Assembly (NCBI GenBank): GCA_964415605.1
Contig: CAYQBA010000066.1
Location: 1-22,981, forward strand
Length of the DNA: 22,981 bases
DNA from: UCB3 sp964415605
GTDB lineage: Bacteria; Chloroflexota; Anaerolineae; Epilineales; Epilineaceae
Reading direction: 5' to 3'
Shown piece by piece: positions 1 through 7,931 of the stretch. The stretch's first letter is position 1; each line of letters begins with the position of its first letter. The notes beneath the pieces are model-generated. The model did not search any database, was not told the DNA's origin, and saw only the letters and a list, made by a program, of their open reading frames with translations. The translations under genes were made by a program, and so were the position numbers.

Positions 1-2
1 CA

Positions 3-596
3 CCGCGCGCCTCCGGTTCGCCGGGGGCCGCCGCCGCGCCCGTCGCGGTGCCCGGCCTGGTCGTCCTGGCGACGGCACCGGTCGCGGCCGCGCCCACCAG
101 CGAGCCGACCGCGGCGCCGGCAAACGGCGCGTCGGGCGGCGGCTCGAAGCCGGCGGATCCGACGGACGCGCCGCCGACCCCCACGCCCGAGCCGGTGGTC
201 GCGGTGCCGTCGGACACGCCGACGGCCGCGCCGAGCGAGACGGCGACCACGCGGCCCAGCCCGACGAGCGCGCCGACGCAGACGCCCGACCTGCCGCCGG
301 TGATCACGGCGGTGACATGCACGCCGCAAAAGCTCGAGGGTTACGGCGAGGCCGTCTGCACCGTGGTGGCCGGCGATCCCGAGCAGGGTACGTTGACCTA
401 CGCCTGGTTCGTTTCGCCGCTGCACGGCGAGCTGAAGACGCCCGACCAGGCCGAGACGAAGCTGCAGGTCTGGCCGCCCGGCTCGGGCTACGAGCCGCGG
501 CCGATCACGATCCAGATCACGGTCACCGACGCGGCCGGGAACACCGCCCAGAACAAGACCGAGGTCATCGTGGTGCCGGTGTTGGACAACGGCTGA
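3..596 (+). CDS. C-terminal part of a Pro/Thr-rich protein with an Ig/PKD-like domain (5' partial)
   Basis: The reading frame is open from the window edge, so the true start lies upstream; the GTG at 48 is only the first in-frame start-like codon. The visible part begins with about 95 residues of Ala/Pro/Thr-rich low complexity with repeated 'PTP' and 'PTAAP' runs. It ends with a compact domain of about 85 residues (from PPVITAVTC to the stop) containing two Cys and the pattern '..GDPEQGTLTYAWFV...ITVTDAAGNTAQN'. This pattern is typical of PKD/Ig-like extracellular beta-sandwich repeats. The likely role is a surface-exposed domain at the end of a membrane-anchored or secreted protein. I cannot tell what the missing N-terminal part is; a receptor kinase or a secreted protein are both possible. 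The next gene follows on the same strand after about 85 nt. Confidence 0.7.
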   Translation, partial: PRASGSPGAAAAPVAVPGLVVLATAPVAAAPTSEPTAAPANGASGGGSKPADPTDAPPTPTPEPVVAVPSDTPTAAPSETATTRPSPTSAPTQTPDLPPVITAVTCTPQKLEGYGEAVCTVVAGDPEQGTLTYAWFVSPLHGELKTPDQAETKLQVWPPGSGYEPRPITIQITVTDAAGNTAQNKTEVIVVPVLDNG

Positions 597-681
597 CGGC
601 CGGGCGCCGTTGACGCCGTTCCGGCCGCTGCCCCGGCCGGTCCGAGCGGACAAGGATGCGCGGGGAGCGCTCGAACGGGGT

Positions 682-2250
682 ATGGAGGCTATGAAGACGC
701 GTGTGGGGGGCAGCGGGATCCACCGACCACGGTGCGGTCCGGCAGGCGTCTGGGTGGCGGCGGCGGCGCTCGCGGGCGTCGCGGCGGGAATTCACGCGCC
801 GGCGGCGGGCGTGGGCGCCGCGGCGCCGCGCGTCGACGCGCCGGCCCAACCCGCGCCGACGCCCGAGGTGTTCGTCGGCGAGCTGCGAGCCGGCCGGCCG
901 GGGTGCGCGGGCGTCACCGACGCCACGCTCGAGGTGTGCGATACCCACGACCTTCTGTGGGTGCAGGCCAACGGGCTGGACCTACGGCGGGTGATGTATC
1001 GCACCGTCCGCATCGAGGGCTTCCGCCGCGGCTGCGGCGCCGAGCGCTACGTCGACGTCCAGAAGGTCGAGCAGGTCGACAGCTGCGACGGCGCGGCACC
1101 CGGCCCTCAGAAGACCAACCTCTCGCTGCGCCGGCCGGTCGTGGCCGCCAGCACCGAGCTCCCGGACTACCCCAAGGACCGCATCACCGACGACGACCCG
1201 CTGACGTACTGGTACACGCCGAGCCAGGACGGGTGGATCTACATCGACCTCGGGCAGGCGTTGACCTTCAACGAGTCGCACCTGCTGTGGGCCGCCCAGC
1301 ACGCCACGCAGTACGGCATCTACGTGTGGGACGACGGCTACCGCAACTGGGTGCGGGTGTTCCAGAGCAGCGACGGCGAGGCCGACGAGGCCGTGTCGTT
1401 CGCGCGCGCCTACGGCCGGTACGTGCTGCTGCACCTGGCGCGCTCCAGCGACCAGGCGGGCGGCTTCGCGCTGCGCGAGTGGCGCCTCTTCGGGGTCGAG
1501 ACCCCCAACCTCGCACTGGGCCAGGAGCTGACCGCCAGCTCCAACAGCGCCGATGCCGGCCTGGCGGCGGACGGCAACACGTCGACGGGCTGGGCGTCCG
1601 ACGCGGAGGCCGATCGAACACACCCCTGGATCTGGGTCCGGTTCAACGACCGGACGCGGCTGTCGGAGTTCCGGCTGCTGTGGGACGGCGGCGGCATCCC
1701 CGGCGCCTACTTCGCCGGCTTCTACCAGGACGGCAAGGTGGCGGTGTGGTCGGACCGCCTGATCTCGTCGGCCGACCCGCGCCACCGGCTCGCCTGGCGG
1801 ACGCCGATCGCCACCGACGTGTTCCTGATCATGATCGACCAGCTCCGCGGGGCACAGGCCCGGCTCATGGAGCTCGAGTTGTACGGGCCCGACGTCGTGC
1901 TCGTGAACGACGCGCCGGCGAGGCGGTCGCCGTTGGGCGACGTGCTGGACCGTTTGGACCTCACGCTGCCCGGGACGGGCGCCGAACCCGCCCGCGACGG
2001 TCCGCGCGCGGATCAAGCGCCCGCACGCCTGAACCTCAACCCCAGCGCATGGGATGGGTCGACGGCGGACGTGGCCGGGGTCACGATCGACCTGACCATG
2101 GGCCAGCCGCCGTCGCCGCCGCCAATGCCGGGCCCGGCGAACGCCGGCACGCGCCTCGATGACACCGATGCGCCGGCGCAGGCGGCGCCGCGCTTCCCAG
2201 CTCCCCGGTCCGGCCTGGACGACACGCCCCCGATCGATGGGATGCGGTAG
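682..2250 (+). CDS. Secreted protein with two discoidin (F5/8 type C-like) domains
   Basis: About 522 residues. A basic N-terminus is followed by a long Ala/Gly/Val stretch (about residues 20-50) that looks like a signal peptide or anchor. Residues ~62-130 form a small Cys-containing domain (GCAG..., CDTHD, CGAERY, DSCDG) in which the four Cys could form disulfides. Two galactose-binding/discoidin-like modules follow at ~146-273 and ~276-403. Each opens with 'NL(S/A)L...' and contains 'D.D..TYW'/'DGNTSTGWAS', then '..IYIDLG' or '..IWVRF', and closes with '..EWRLFG' or '..ELELYG'. The last ~115 residues are Pro/Asp-rich and probably disordered. Such modules usually bind carbohydrate or another surface ligand; the ligand here is unknown. 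The start is uncertain: ATGs at 682 and 691 and a TTG at 610 are in frame, and none has a well-spaced ribosome-binding site. The stop overlaps the start of the next gene by 14 nt. Confidence 0.75.
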   Translation: MEAMKTRVGGSGIHRPRCGPAGVWVAAAALAGVAAGIHAPAAGVGAAAPRVDAPAQPAPTPEVFVGELRAGRPGCAGVTDATLEVCDTHDLLWVQANGLDLRRVMYRTVRIEGFRRGCGAERYVDVQKVEQVDSCDGAAPGPQKTNLSLRRPVVAASTELPDYPKDRITDDDPLTYWYTPSQDGWIYIDLGQALTFNESHLLWAAQHATQYGIYVWDDGYRNWVRVFQSSDGEADEAVSFARAYGRYVLLHLARSSDQAGGFALREWRLFGVETPNLALGQELTASSNSADAGLAADGNTSTGWASDAEADRTHPWIWVRFNDRTRLSEFRLLWDGGGIPGAYFAGFYQDGKVAVWSDRLISSADPRHRLAWRTPIATDVFLIMIDQLRGAQARLMELELYGPDVVLVNDAPARRSPLGDVLDRLDLTLPGTGAEPARDGPRADQAPARLNLNPSAWDGSTADVAGVTIDLTMGQPPSPPPMPGPANAGTRLDDTDAPAQAAPRFPAPRSGLDDTPPIDGMR

Positions 2251-5026
2251 GCATCCCCGCCGCCGCGCCGGCGGCCATCGCGTCGCGACGGTGGGCCTGC
2301 TTGGCCTGCTCGCGGGCATCCCGGGCGCCGCCGCACCGCTACGGTCCGCCACGGCGGCGTCCGCCCAGGCCTACGGCTACGTCGTCGACCGCGTGTGGCC
2401 GATGGCCGGCGGCGACCCGCTGGCCATCGACGTTCAGCCCGACGGGTCGAGCCACCTCGTCGCCGCCCCATTTCAGCCGACGGCCGACTTCGCGGCGCTG
2501 ACCCGATTCGACCCGGCCGGCGGCGTCGTCTACAAGCGCGTGGTGCGCGATCCCGCCGGCGGCGAGCTGCGGCCGATCGCCGTGGCGGCGACCGCGGGCG
2601 GCAGCGTCTATGTCGCCACCGACCGCAAGCTGGTGCTCCTGGACCCCGACGGCAAGCCGGTGTGGGAAGCGCCGGCCGGCGATGGACACCCCGACTTCGG
2701 CCCCGCCGCCCGCGGCCTGGCGCTGGCGGGCGAGATGGTGTACGGCGTGGACCTGGCCAACGCGCGGGTGCTGGGCTACCAGGCCGGCAACGGCCAGCGC
2801 CGGGCGCGCTGGGGCACGGCCGGCCCGGGCACCGGCAGCTACCTCGCGCCGGCCGACGTGGCCGTCGGCGCCGACGGCCGGCTGCGGGTGGCCGATTTCG
2901 GGAACCGCCGCCTCCAAGTGATCGACGGCCAGGGCAACCCGGTGGCGCGGTGGCCGCTGCCTGGCCGGCCGCGGGCCGTGGCCGCCGGCGGCGACGGCCA
3001 CACCTACGCGCTGCTCGACAGCGACGAGGTGATCGTGCTCGGCCCCACCGGCACGCCGCTGGTGCGGTTCGGCGGGCGCGGGCGCGAGGTCGGCCAGCTG
3101 CAGCTGGCGCGCGACCTGGGCGTGGCGGCCGACGGCCGGGTGTTCGTCGTGGACCGCGGCAACCGCCGCATCCAGGTGTTCCGGCCAGCGGCCGAAGCGC
3201 CGACGCCGGCCCCGCCGCCCACGCCCGCCCCGACCGGGACGCCTCCGGAGCGGCGCGCCGTGGCGGGCTGCCCCGAGTCCCCCGCCGTGCTGCGGTGGGA
3301 CGTTGCGCTGCCCCCGGCGGCGCCGCGCGCCGACGTGCTGCTCGCAATCGACACCACGGGCAGCATGGAGAGCCTCATCTCGACGGCGCAGGCGCGGGCG
3401 CTCGACATCGCGGCCGCGCTGCGCGCCGTCAGCCCGGACGTCGCCATCGGCGTGCTGGACATGCGCGACTTCCCCTACGGGGCCGCCGGGCTGGCGTCGG
3501 ATTGGCCGTGGCACATCCGCGGGCCGCTCTCGACGGTGCCCGAGGACTTGGTGGCGGCGACGGCGGACCTGTGGGCGGGCGGCGGCGGCGACGCGCCCGA
3601 GGCCTACGCGGGCGCGATCACGGCCGGCCTCGACGACCCCGGGATCGGCTGGCGGCCCGGCGCGCGGCGGTTCGTCGTGGTGCTCGGCGACTCGGTGCCG
3701 CGCGACGACGACCTCAACGACGCGGTCGCCCGCCCGCACGTGCCGGGGCCGTGGCGGCCGGGCGGCCCGGTGTGGTGGAAGGACAGCGGACCGGACTGGG
3801 CGCCGGGGTCGGCGGACGACCTGGACTGGCAGGCGGTGCTCGATCGGCTGCGGCGCGAGGACGTCACGCTCCTGGCCGGCATCAGCGGCGCGGCGCCGGG
3901 CGAGCTGGTGGGGCGCACCGGCGATCTGGTCGACTACTGGCAGAGCTGGGCGGCGCGCGCCGGCCCGGGCGGCCAGGCGGTGGACCTGTCGGATGTCGGG
4001 CGCCTCACGCAGGCGCTGGCGACGATGGTGGCCGCGGCGGGCCGCCGGATCGATCGGCTGGCGGTCGCGGCGGAGGCGCCGCACGCCGGCTGGGTGTCGG
4101 CGGCGCCGGCGGCACACACGGGCGTCGACGTCGGGCCGGCGGGGGCCCGCCGATCGTTCGACCTGACGTTGGCGCCGCCGGGCGGCACGCCGGACGGGGT
4201 GTACACGCTCGTGGTTGACGCCCTGGGCGACGGGGGACGCTACGGCCGCCTCGAGGTGGCGCTGGCGTGGCGCGCGGCGTGCGCGGCGCCGACGGCGGTC
4301 GAGCCGACGCCGACGAACGCGCCGACCGCGACGGCGACGCCGGCCGCGACCGTCACGCCGGCGCCGACGGCGACGGCGGCCCCGAGCCCGACCACGACAC
4401 CGACGGCGACGTCGACCGCGACGCCGGCCACCAGGACCATCCACCTGCCGCTGGCCATGCGCGGCTTCTGCTTCCCCACGCAGCGGCCGCAGGCCGACAT
4501 CGTCCTGGTGCTGGACACGTCGGCCTCGATGGCCGGCGCCAAGCTCGAGGCGGCGCGCGCGGCGGCGCAGACGTTCATCACCCTGGTGAACCTGCCGCGC
4601 GATCACGCGGCGGTGGCGGCCTTCGACGCCGACGGCCGGGTGGTCGCGGGCCTCTCCGGGAACCGTGCGGCCCTGCGGCTTGCGCTGGACGGCCTGGTCA
4701 CCGGCGAGGGCACCCGCATCGACCGCGGCCTGGTCGTGGCGCTGGGCGAGATCCAGGGCATTCGCGGCCGACGCGACGCACGCCCGGTCATCGTGCTGCT
4801 TACCGACGGCCGGCCGTCCGGCGGGACCGCCACGGACGCGGTCCGCGCCGCCGAGCGCGCCCGGGCGGCGGGGGTGACGGTGTTCACCATCGGCCTCGGC
4901 ACCGACGTCGACGACGACCTGCTCGTCGGGCTGGCGGGCGACCGCTCGCGCTACAGCTTCGCGCCGGACGCGGCGGCGCTCGAGGCGATCTACCGCCGGA
5001 TCGCGGAGGGGATCCCGTGCCGGTGA
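2237..5026 (+). CDS. Secreted NHL-propeller / vWA / vWA protein
   Basis: About 929 residues. The start at 2237 lies inside the end of the discoidin gene and gives an Arg-rich n-region plus a hydrophobic segment (VATVGLLGLLAGIPGAAA), a good signal peptide; the frame extends further upstream but only with Arg-rich filler. Residues ~45-315 are NHL/six-bladed propeller repeats ('..PADVAVGADGRLRVADFGNRRLQV', '..RGNRRIQVF'). A Pro linker leads to a first von Willebrand A domain with a MIDAS-type DTTGSM near residue 370. A Thr/Pro linker (~688-732) and the patch HLPLAMRGF follow, then a second vWA domain with DTSASM near 758 and IVLLTDGRPSGG. vWA domains bind ligands through a metal ion, and NHL propellers mediate protein or ligand contacts, so this is probably a surface adhesion or matrix protein. 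It is likely co-transcribed with the two upstream genes. Confidence 0.85.
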   Translation: MGCGRHPRRRAGGHRVATVGLLGLLAGIPGAAAPLRSATAASAQAYGYVVDRVWPMAGGDPLAIDVQPDGSSHLVAAPFQPTADFAALTRFDPAGGVVYKRVVRDPAGGELRPIAVAATAGGSVYVATDRKLVLLDPDGKPVWEAPAGDGHPDFGPAARGLALAGEMVYGVDLANARVLGYQAGNGQRRARWGTAGPGTGSYLAPADVAVGADGRLRVADFGNRRLQVIDGQGNPVARWPLPGRPRAVAAGGDGHTYALLDSDEVIVLGPTGTPLVRFGGRGREVGQLQLARDLGVAADGRVFVVDRGNRRIQVFRPAAEAPTPAPPPTPAPTGTPPERRAVAGCPESPAVLRWDVALPPAAPRADVLLAIDTTGSMESLISTAQARALDIAAALRAVSPDVAIGVLDMRDFPYGAAGLASDWPWHIRGPLSTVPEDLVAATADLWAGGGGDAPEAYAGAITAGLDDPGIGWRPGARRFVVVLGDSVPRDDDLNDAVARPHVPGPWRPGGPVWWKDSGPDWAPGSADDLDWQAVLDRLRREDVTLLAGISGAAPGELVGRTGDLVDYWQSWAARAGPGGQAVDLSDVGRLTQALATMVAAAGRRIDRLAVAAEAPHAGWVSAAPAAHTGVDVGPAGARRSFDLTLAPPGGTPDGVYTLVVDALGDGGRYGRLEVALAWRAACAAPTAVEPTPTNAPTATATPAATVTPAPTATAAPSPTTTPTATSTATPATRTIHLPLAMRGFCFPTQRPQADIVLVLDTSASMAGAKLEAARAAAQTFITLVNLPRDHAAVAAFDADGRVVAGLSGNRAALRLALDGLVTGEGTRIDRGLVVALGEIQGIRGRRDARPVIVLLTDGRPSGGTATDAVRAAERARAAGVTVFTIGLGTDVDDDLLVGLAGDRSRYSFAPDAAALEAIYRRIAEGIPCR

Positions 5027-5117
5027 GGGCAGGCTGTCCGCGGGTGTGGGGTCGTCGCGGACTTCACCGGCCTTGACCGAGACGTCGGCGATCCCCATCC
5101 CGATGGCGTCGCCCGTC

Positions 5118-5477
5118 CTACCCCACCGGCATCCACTCCGGCTCGGGCGTGATGTCGTCCTCCGGCGTCGGCCCGGCGTCGTCGAGATCGCTCGTCGACA
5201 GCCGCCGCAGCGGGGCGACGGTCATGTCGTGGGTGACCCGGCACTGGCAGCTCAGGCGAAACTGGCCCAGCTCGCCCTCGCCCTCGAGCTTGTCGTGCTC
5301 GGCCCTGGTCTGCTCGGCAGGCTCACCGGCGACGAACACCACCCGGCACGTCGTGCAGCGGGCGAAACCGCCGCAGCGGTGGAGGATGTCGAAGCCGTTC
5401 TCCTCGATGGCGCGCACGAGGCGGCGGCCGTGGGGAACGTCGAAGCTGCCGAAGCCGTCGATGGTGAGGATGGGCAC
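5118..5477 (-). CDS. [2Fe-2S] ferredoxin
   Basis: 119 residues from a GTG start at 5477. That start is preferred over the ATG at 5552 because AAAGGTG lies five bases upstream and because it gives the usual ferredoxin opening MPILTIDGFGSFDVP. The Fe-S cluster ligands are Cys35, Cys41, Cys44 and Cys77, a C-X5-C-X2-C...C arrangement like adrenodoxin-type [2Fe-2S] proteins; Cys79 is an extra Cys. The C-terminal ~25 residues are acidic. It would shuttle single electrons in the cytoplasm. It follows pyrE on the same strand after 71 nt and may be the last gene of the pyr operon, although a promoter of its own cannot be excluded. It is convergent with the vWA gene. Its redox partner is not identifiable here. 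Confidence 0.85.
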   Translation of the reverse strand: MPILTIDGFGSFDVPHGRRLVRAIEENGFDILHRCGGFARCTTCRVVFVAGEPAEQTRAEHDKLEGEGELGQFRLSCQCRVTHDMTVAPLRRLSTSDLDDAGPTPEDDITPEPEWMPVG

Positions 5478-5548
5478 GTGGACACCTTTCGCGTCGGGGC
5501 GGGTCGGGTTGCGCAGCGCGCTAACGGTGGCATCCGGCAGTGGATCGG

Positions 5549-6154
5549 TCAAGCCCGCCCCGCCGCCAGGAACGCCTCCACCGCCCCCCGCGCGTCGTCG
5601 CCGACGCGCCCGTCCGCATGCAGCGCCTCGACGATCTCGCGCAGCGTCAGCACGCTGTGCAGCGCGTAGCCCGCCGCCGCCAGATCCTCGGCGCCGCCGC
5701 CCTGGCGGTCGATCAGCACCACCACGTCGCGCACGACCAGGCCGGCCGCCTCGAGCGGGGCGATGGCCTCGCGCTTGCTGCCGCCCGACGAGATCAGGTC
5801 GTCGAGCACGACGACCGTCTCGCCCGTCCGGAAGTGGCCCTCGACGGCCTGGCCCGTGCCGTAGGGCTTCACCTCCTTGCGCGGGTAGATCAGGGGCCGA
5901 CCGGTCGCCAGCGCCACCGCCGTCCCGATCGGCAGGGCGGCGTAGGGGATGGCCGCGATCCGGTCGAACGCCAGCCCCTCGAGCAGCCTGGCGTAGGCCC
6001 GGGCGACGTCCGCCAGCAGCGCCGGATCCGACACCAGCAGCCGCAGGTCGATGTACACCGGCGACAGCGCCCCGCTCTTGAGCGTGAACGACCCGAGCTT
6101 GACCGCCCCGAGGGCGTGCAGTCGCCGGCAGATGTCCAGCCGCGTCGCGTCCAT
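5549..6154 (-). CDS. pyrE: Orotate phosphoribosyltransferase
   Basis: 201 residues. It converts orotate and PRPP to orotidine 5'-monophosphate, the fifth step of UMP synthesis. The PRPP-binding signature VVVLDDLISSGGS lies at residues 114-126. The family motifs FTLKSGALSPVYIDLR near the N-terminus and PLIYPRKEVKPYGTG at ~87-101 are also present, the latter carrying the mobile-loop basic residues. The length is normal for bacterial PyrE. The ATG at 6154 is chosen because it overlaps the TGA of pyrF by one base (TGATG), a classic coupled arrangement; a start 13 codons upstream would lie inside pyrF. Confidence 0.95.
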   Translation of the reverse strand: MDATRLDICRRLHALGAVKLGSFTLKSGALSPVYIDLRLLVSDPALLADVARAYARLLEGLAFDRIAAIPYAALPIGTAVALATGRPLIYPRKEVKPYGTGQAVEGHFRTGETVVVLDDLISSGGSKREAIAPLEAAGLVVRDVVVLIDRQGGGAEDLAAAGYALHSVLTLREIVEALHADGRVGDDARGAVEAFLAAGRA

Positions 6155-6942
6155 CAGCCCCTCCGCGCCCGGGCGGCGTTGATCGCGTCGCACAGCCGGG
6201 CCGCCGCCGCGCCCGGATCGCCGCTGAAGATGATGTCGCGCGAGCTGTTGACCACCAGCCCGCGCTCGTTCGCGTCGCGCCCCGCCCGAACCGCCGCCTC
6301 GAGCGGACCGCCCTGCGCGCCGACGCCGGGGACGAGGAACGGCAGCTCCGGCGCCTCGGCGCGGACGGCGGCCAGGGCGTCAGGGTACGTGGCGCCGACG
6401 ACCAGGCCCACGTTCCCGCGCTCGTTCCACGCGCGCGCCTGCCGCGCGACCTCGACGTACAGCGGCCGCCCGCCGACGTCGAGATCCTGGAAGTCGCCCG
6501 CGCCGGGGTTGGACGTGTGGCACAGCACGAACGCCCCGCGCCCGGGGTCGGCCAGGAACGGGGCCACGCTGTCGCGCCCCAGATACGGGCTGACCGTCAC
6601 GGCATCGGCGCCGTAGACCCCGAAGACGGCCCGGCCGTAGGCTTCCGCGGTCGACCCGATGTCGCCGCGCTTGGCGTCGAGGATCATCAGCCGCCCGTCC
6701 GGCACGTGTCCCAGCACCGTGATCAGGTCGCGCAGCCCGTCCGGGCCGAGCGCCTCGAAGAAGGCGATGTTGGGCTTGTACGCCACCGCCGACGGCCACG
6801 TGGCGTCGACGATCCGGCGGCAGAAGTCCGCCACCGGCACATCCAGCCGGTCGGGCTGTGGGTCGAGACCGACGCACACCAGCGAGCCCGTGGCCTGCAT
6901 GGCCAGGTCCAGGCGCGAGTTGAACGGCGTCGGGTCCATCAT
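6154..6942 (-). CDS. pyrF: Orotidine 5'-phosphate decarboxylase (long, PyrF type 2)
   Basis: 262 residues. It decarboxylates OMP to UMP. The catalytic segment LDAKRGDIG at residues 88-96 carries the essential Asp89/Lys91/Asp94 charge network. Other family motifs are VCVGLDPQPDRL, AYKPNIAFFEALG, TVSPYLGRDS, and VPGVGAQGG with VNSSRDIIFS near the phosphate-binding end. The length and sequence fit the longer type-2 PyrF subfamily rather than the ~230-residue E. coli type. Two adjacent ATGs (6942 and 6939) are possible; the first overlaps the pyrB stop by four bases and the second by one. A GGGGAAGG stretch precedes them. It sits between pyrB and pyrE in a tightly overlapped operon. Confidence 0.95.
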   Translation of the reverse strand: MMDPTPFNSRLDLAMQATGSLVCVGLDPQPDRLDVPVADFCRRIVDATWPSAVAYKPNIAFFEALGPDGLRDLITVLGHVPDGRLMILDAKRGDIGSTAEAYGRAVFGVYGADAVTVSPYLGRDSVAPFLADPGRGAFVLCHTSNPGAGDFQDLDVGGRPLYVEVARQARAWNERGNVGLVVGATYPDALAAVRAEAPELPFLVPGVGAQGGPLEAAVRAGRDANERGLVVNSSRDIIFSGDPGAAAARLCDAINAARARRG

Positions 6943-7907
6943 GCCTTCCCCAGAACTGCGGCCAGGAGCGCCATCCGGACGAACATCCCGTTGCGCACCT
7001 GGCGGAAGTAGGCGGCGCGCGGGTCTGCGTCGACCGATTCCGCGATCTCGCTCACGCGCGGCAACGGGTGTAGGAGGATCATCTCGCGCCGCGCCGCCCG
7101 CATGATCTCCGGCGTGATGACGTAGTAGTCCTTGACCTCTTCGTACTGCTGCAGGTCGGTGAAGCGCTCCTTCTGCACGCGCGTGACGTAGAGCACGTCG
7201 ACGTCGCCGACGATGTCCGCCACGTTGTACGTCTCGCGGACGTCCACGCCCGCGTCGCGCAGGTCGTTCATCACGTTCAGCGGCAGCCGCAGGATCTCCG
7301 GCGACACGAACGTCAGGCGCACGTCGTACTGCGCCAGGAGCTTGGTCAGCGAGTGCACCGTCCGCCCGAAGCGCAGGTCGCCGACCATCGCGATGTGCAG
7401 CCCGTCGATCGCCCCGAGCTCGTCGCGGATGGTGTAGAGGTCGAGGAGCGCCTGCGTGGGGTGCTCGCCCGCGCCGTCGCCGGCGTTGATCACCGGCCCC
7501 GCGGCCGCGTCGGCCGCGATCCGCGCGCTGCCGACCACAGGGTGGCGCAGCACGATCACGTCGGCGTACTGCTCGAGCGTCCGGATCGTGTCCGGCAGGC
7601 TCTCGCCCTTCGACACGCTCGAGAACTGCACGCCCTGCGTGATCGGGATGACGCTGCCGCCGAGCCGCTGCATGGCCGCGATGAAGCTCGCGCTGGTACG
7701 GGTGCTCGGCTCGTAGAACAGCGCCGCCAGCACCCGGCCCGTCAGGAGGTCGGTGCCGCCGTCGCGGCGCACGAGGGCGCGCATCTCGTCGGTGATCTCG
7801 AAGATGGCGCCGAGGTTGGCCGGGTTGAACTGGCTGACCGACAGGATGTCCCGTCCGGCCAGGTCGTGGGCGCGCGCCGCCGGGCGCGCGAGGGCTTCGG
7901 TGATCAT
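6939..7907 (-). CDS. pyrB: Aspartate carbamoyltransferase catalytic subunit
   Basis: 322 residues. It joins carbamoyl phosphate and aspartate to N-carbamoylaspartate. The carbamoyl-phosphate motif FYEPSTRTS is at residues 64-72, followed by the SVSKGES loop whose Lys enters the neighbouring active site. RHPVVGSA, EHPTQALLD and the aspartate-loop HPLPR motif are also present. The length is typical. A strong ribosome-binding site (GGGAGGAG) lies six bases before the ATG. No pyrI regulatory-subunit gene is adjacent, so the enzyme is either unregulated or forms a complex with the neighbouring dihydroorotase, as known for some bacterial ATCases. It lies 24 nt downstream of pyrC. Confidence 0.96.
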   Translation of the reverse strand: MITEALARPAARAHDLAGRDILSVSQFNPANLGAIFEITDEMRALVRRDGGTDLLTGRVLAALFYEPSTRTSASFIAAMQRLGGSVIPITQGVQFSSVSKGESLPDTIRTLEQYADVIVLRHPVVGSARIAADAAAGPVINAGDGAGEHPTQALLDLYTIRDELGAIDGLHIAMVGDLRFGRTVHSLTKLLAQYDVRLTFVSPEILRLPLNVMNDLRDAGVDVRETYNVADIVGDVDVLYVTRVQKERFTDLQQYEEVKDYYVITPEIMRAARREMILLHPLPRVSEIAESVDADPRAAYFRQVRNGMFVRMALLAAVLGKA

Positions 7908-7931
7908 CGATCGCTCCTCCCGTGTTTTGCT

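Noticed and set aside
610..690. TTG start at 610 for the discoidin gene
   Set aside because: It would add ~24 polar Arg-rich residues before the signal-peptide-like segment and has no ribosome-binding site; the ATGs at 682/691 give a better N-terminus.
732..2352. Long open frames on both strands overlapping the discoidin gene (732-2162 plus, 982-2352 minus)
   Set aside because: They are Arg/Gly/Pro-rich with no domain pattern, as expected for shadow frames of a high-GC gene; the discoidin frame carries the clear domains.
2339..5098. 919-codon minus-strand frame opposite the vWA gene
   Set aside because: Its composition is Arg/His/Ala/Gly-rich without motifs, while the plus strand encodes NHL and vWA domains over the same bases.
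5027..5117. Terminator between the convergent vWA and ferredoxin genes
   Set aside because: No stem with a T-run on either strand could be found in this 91-nt gap.
5478..5552. ATG at 5552 as ferredoxin start
   Set aside because: The GTG at 5477 has a ribosome-binding site and gives the canonical ferredoxin N-terminus; the upstream start lies within the last codons of pyrE.
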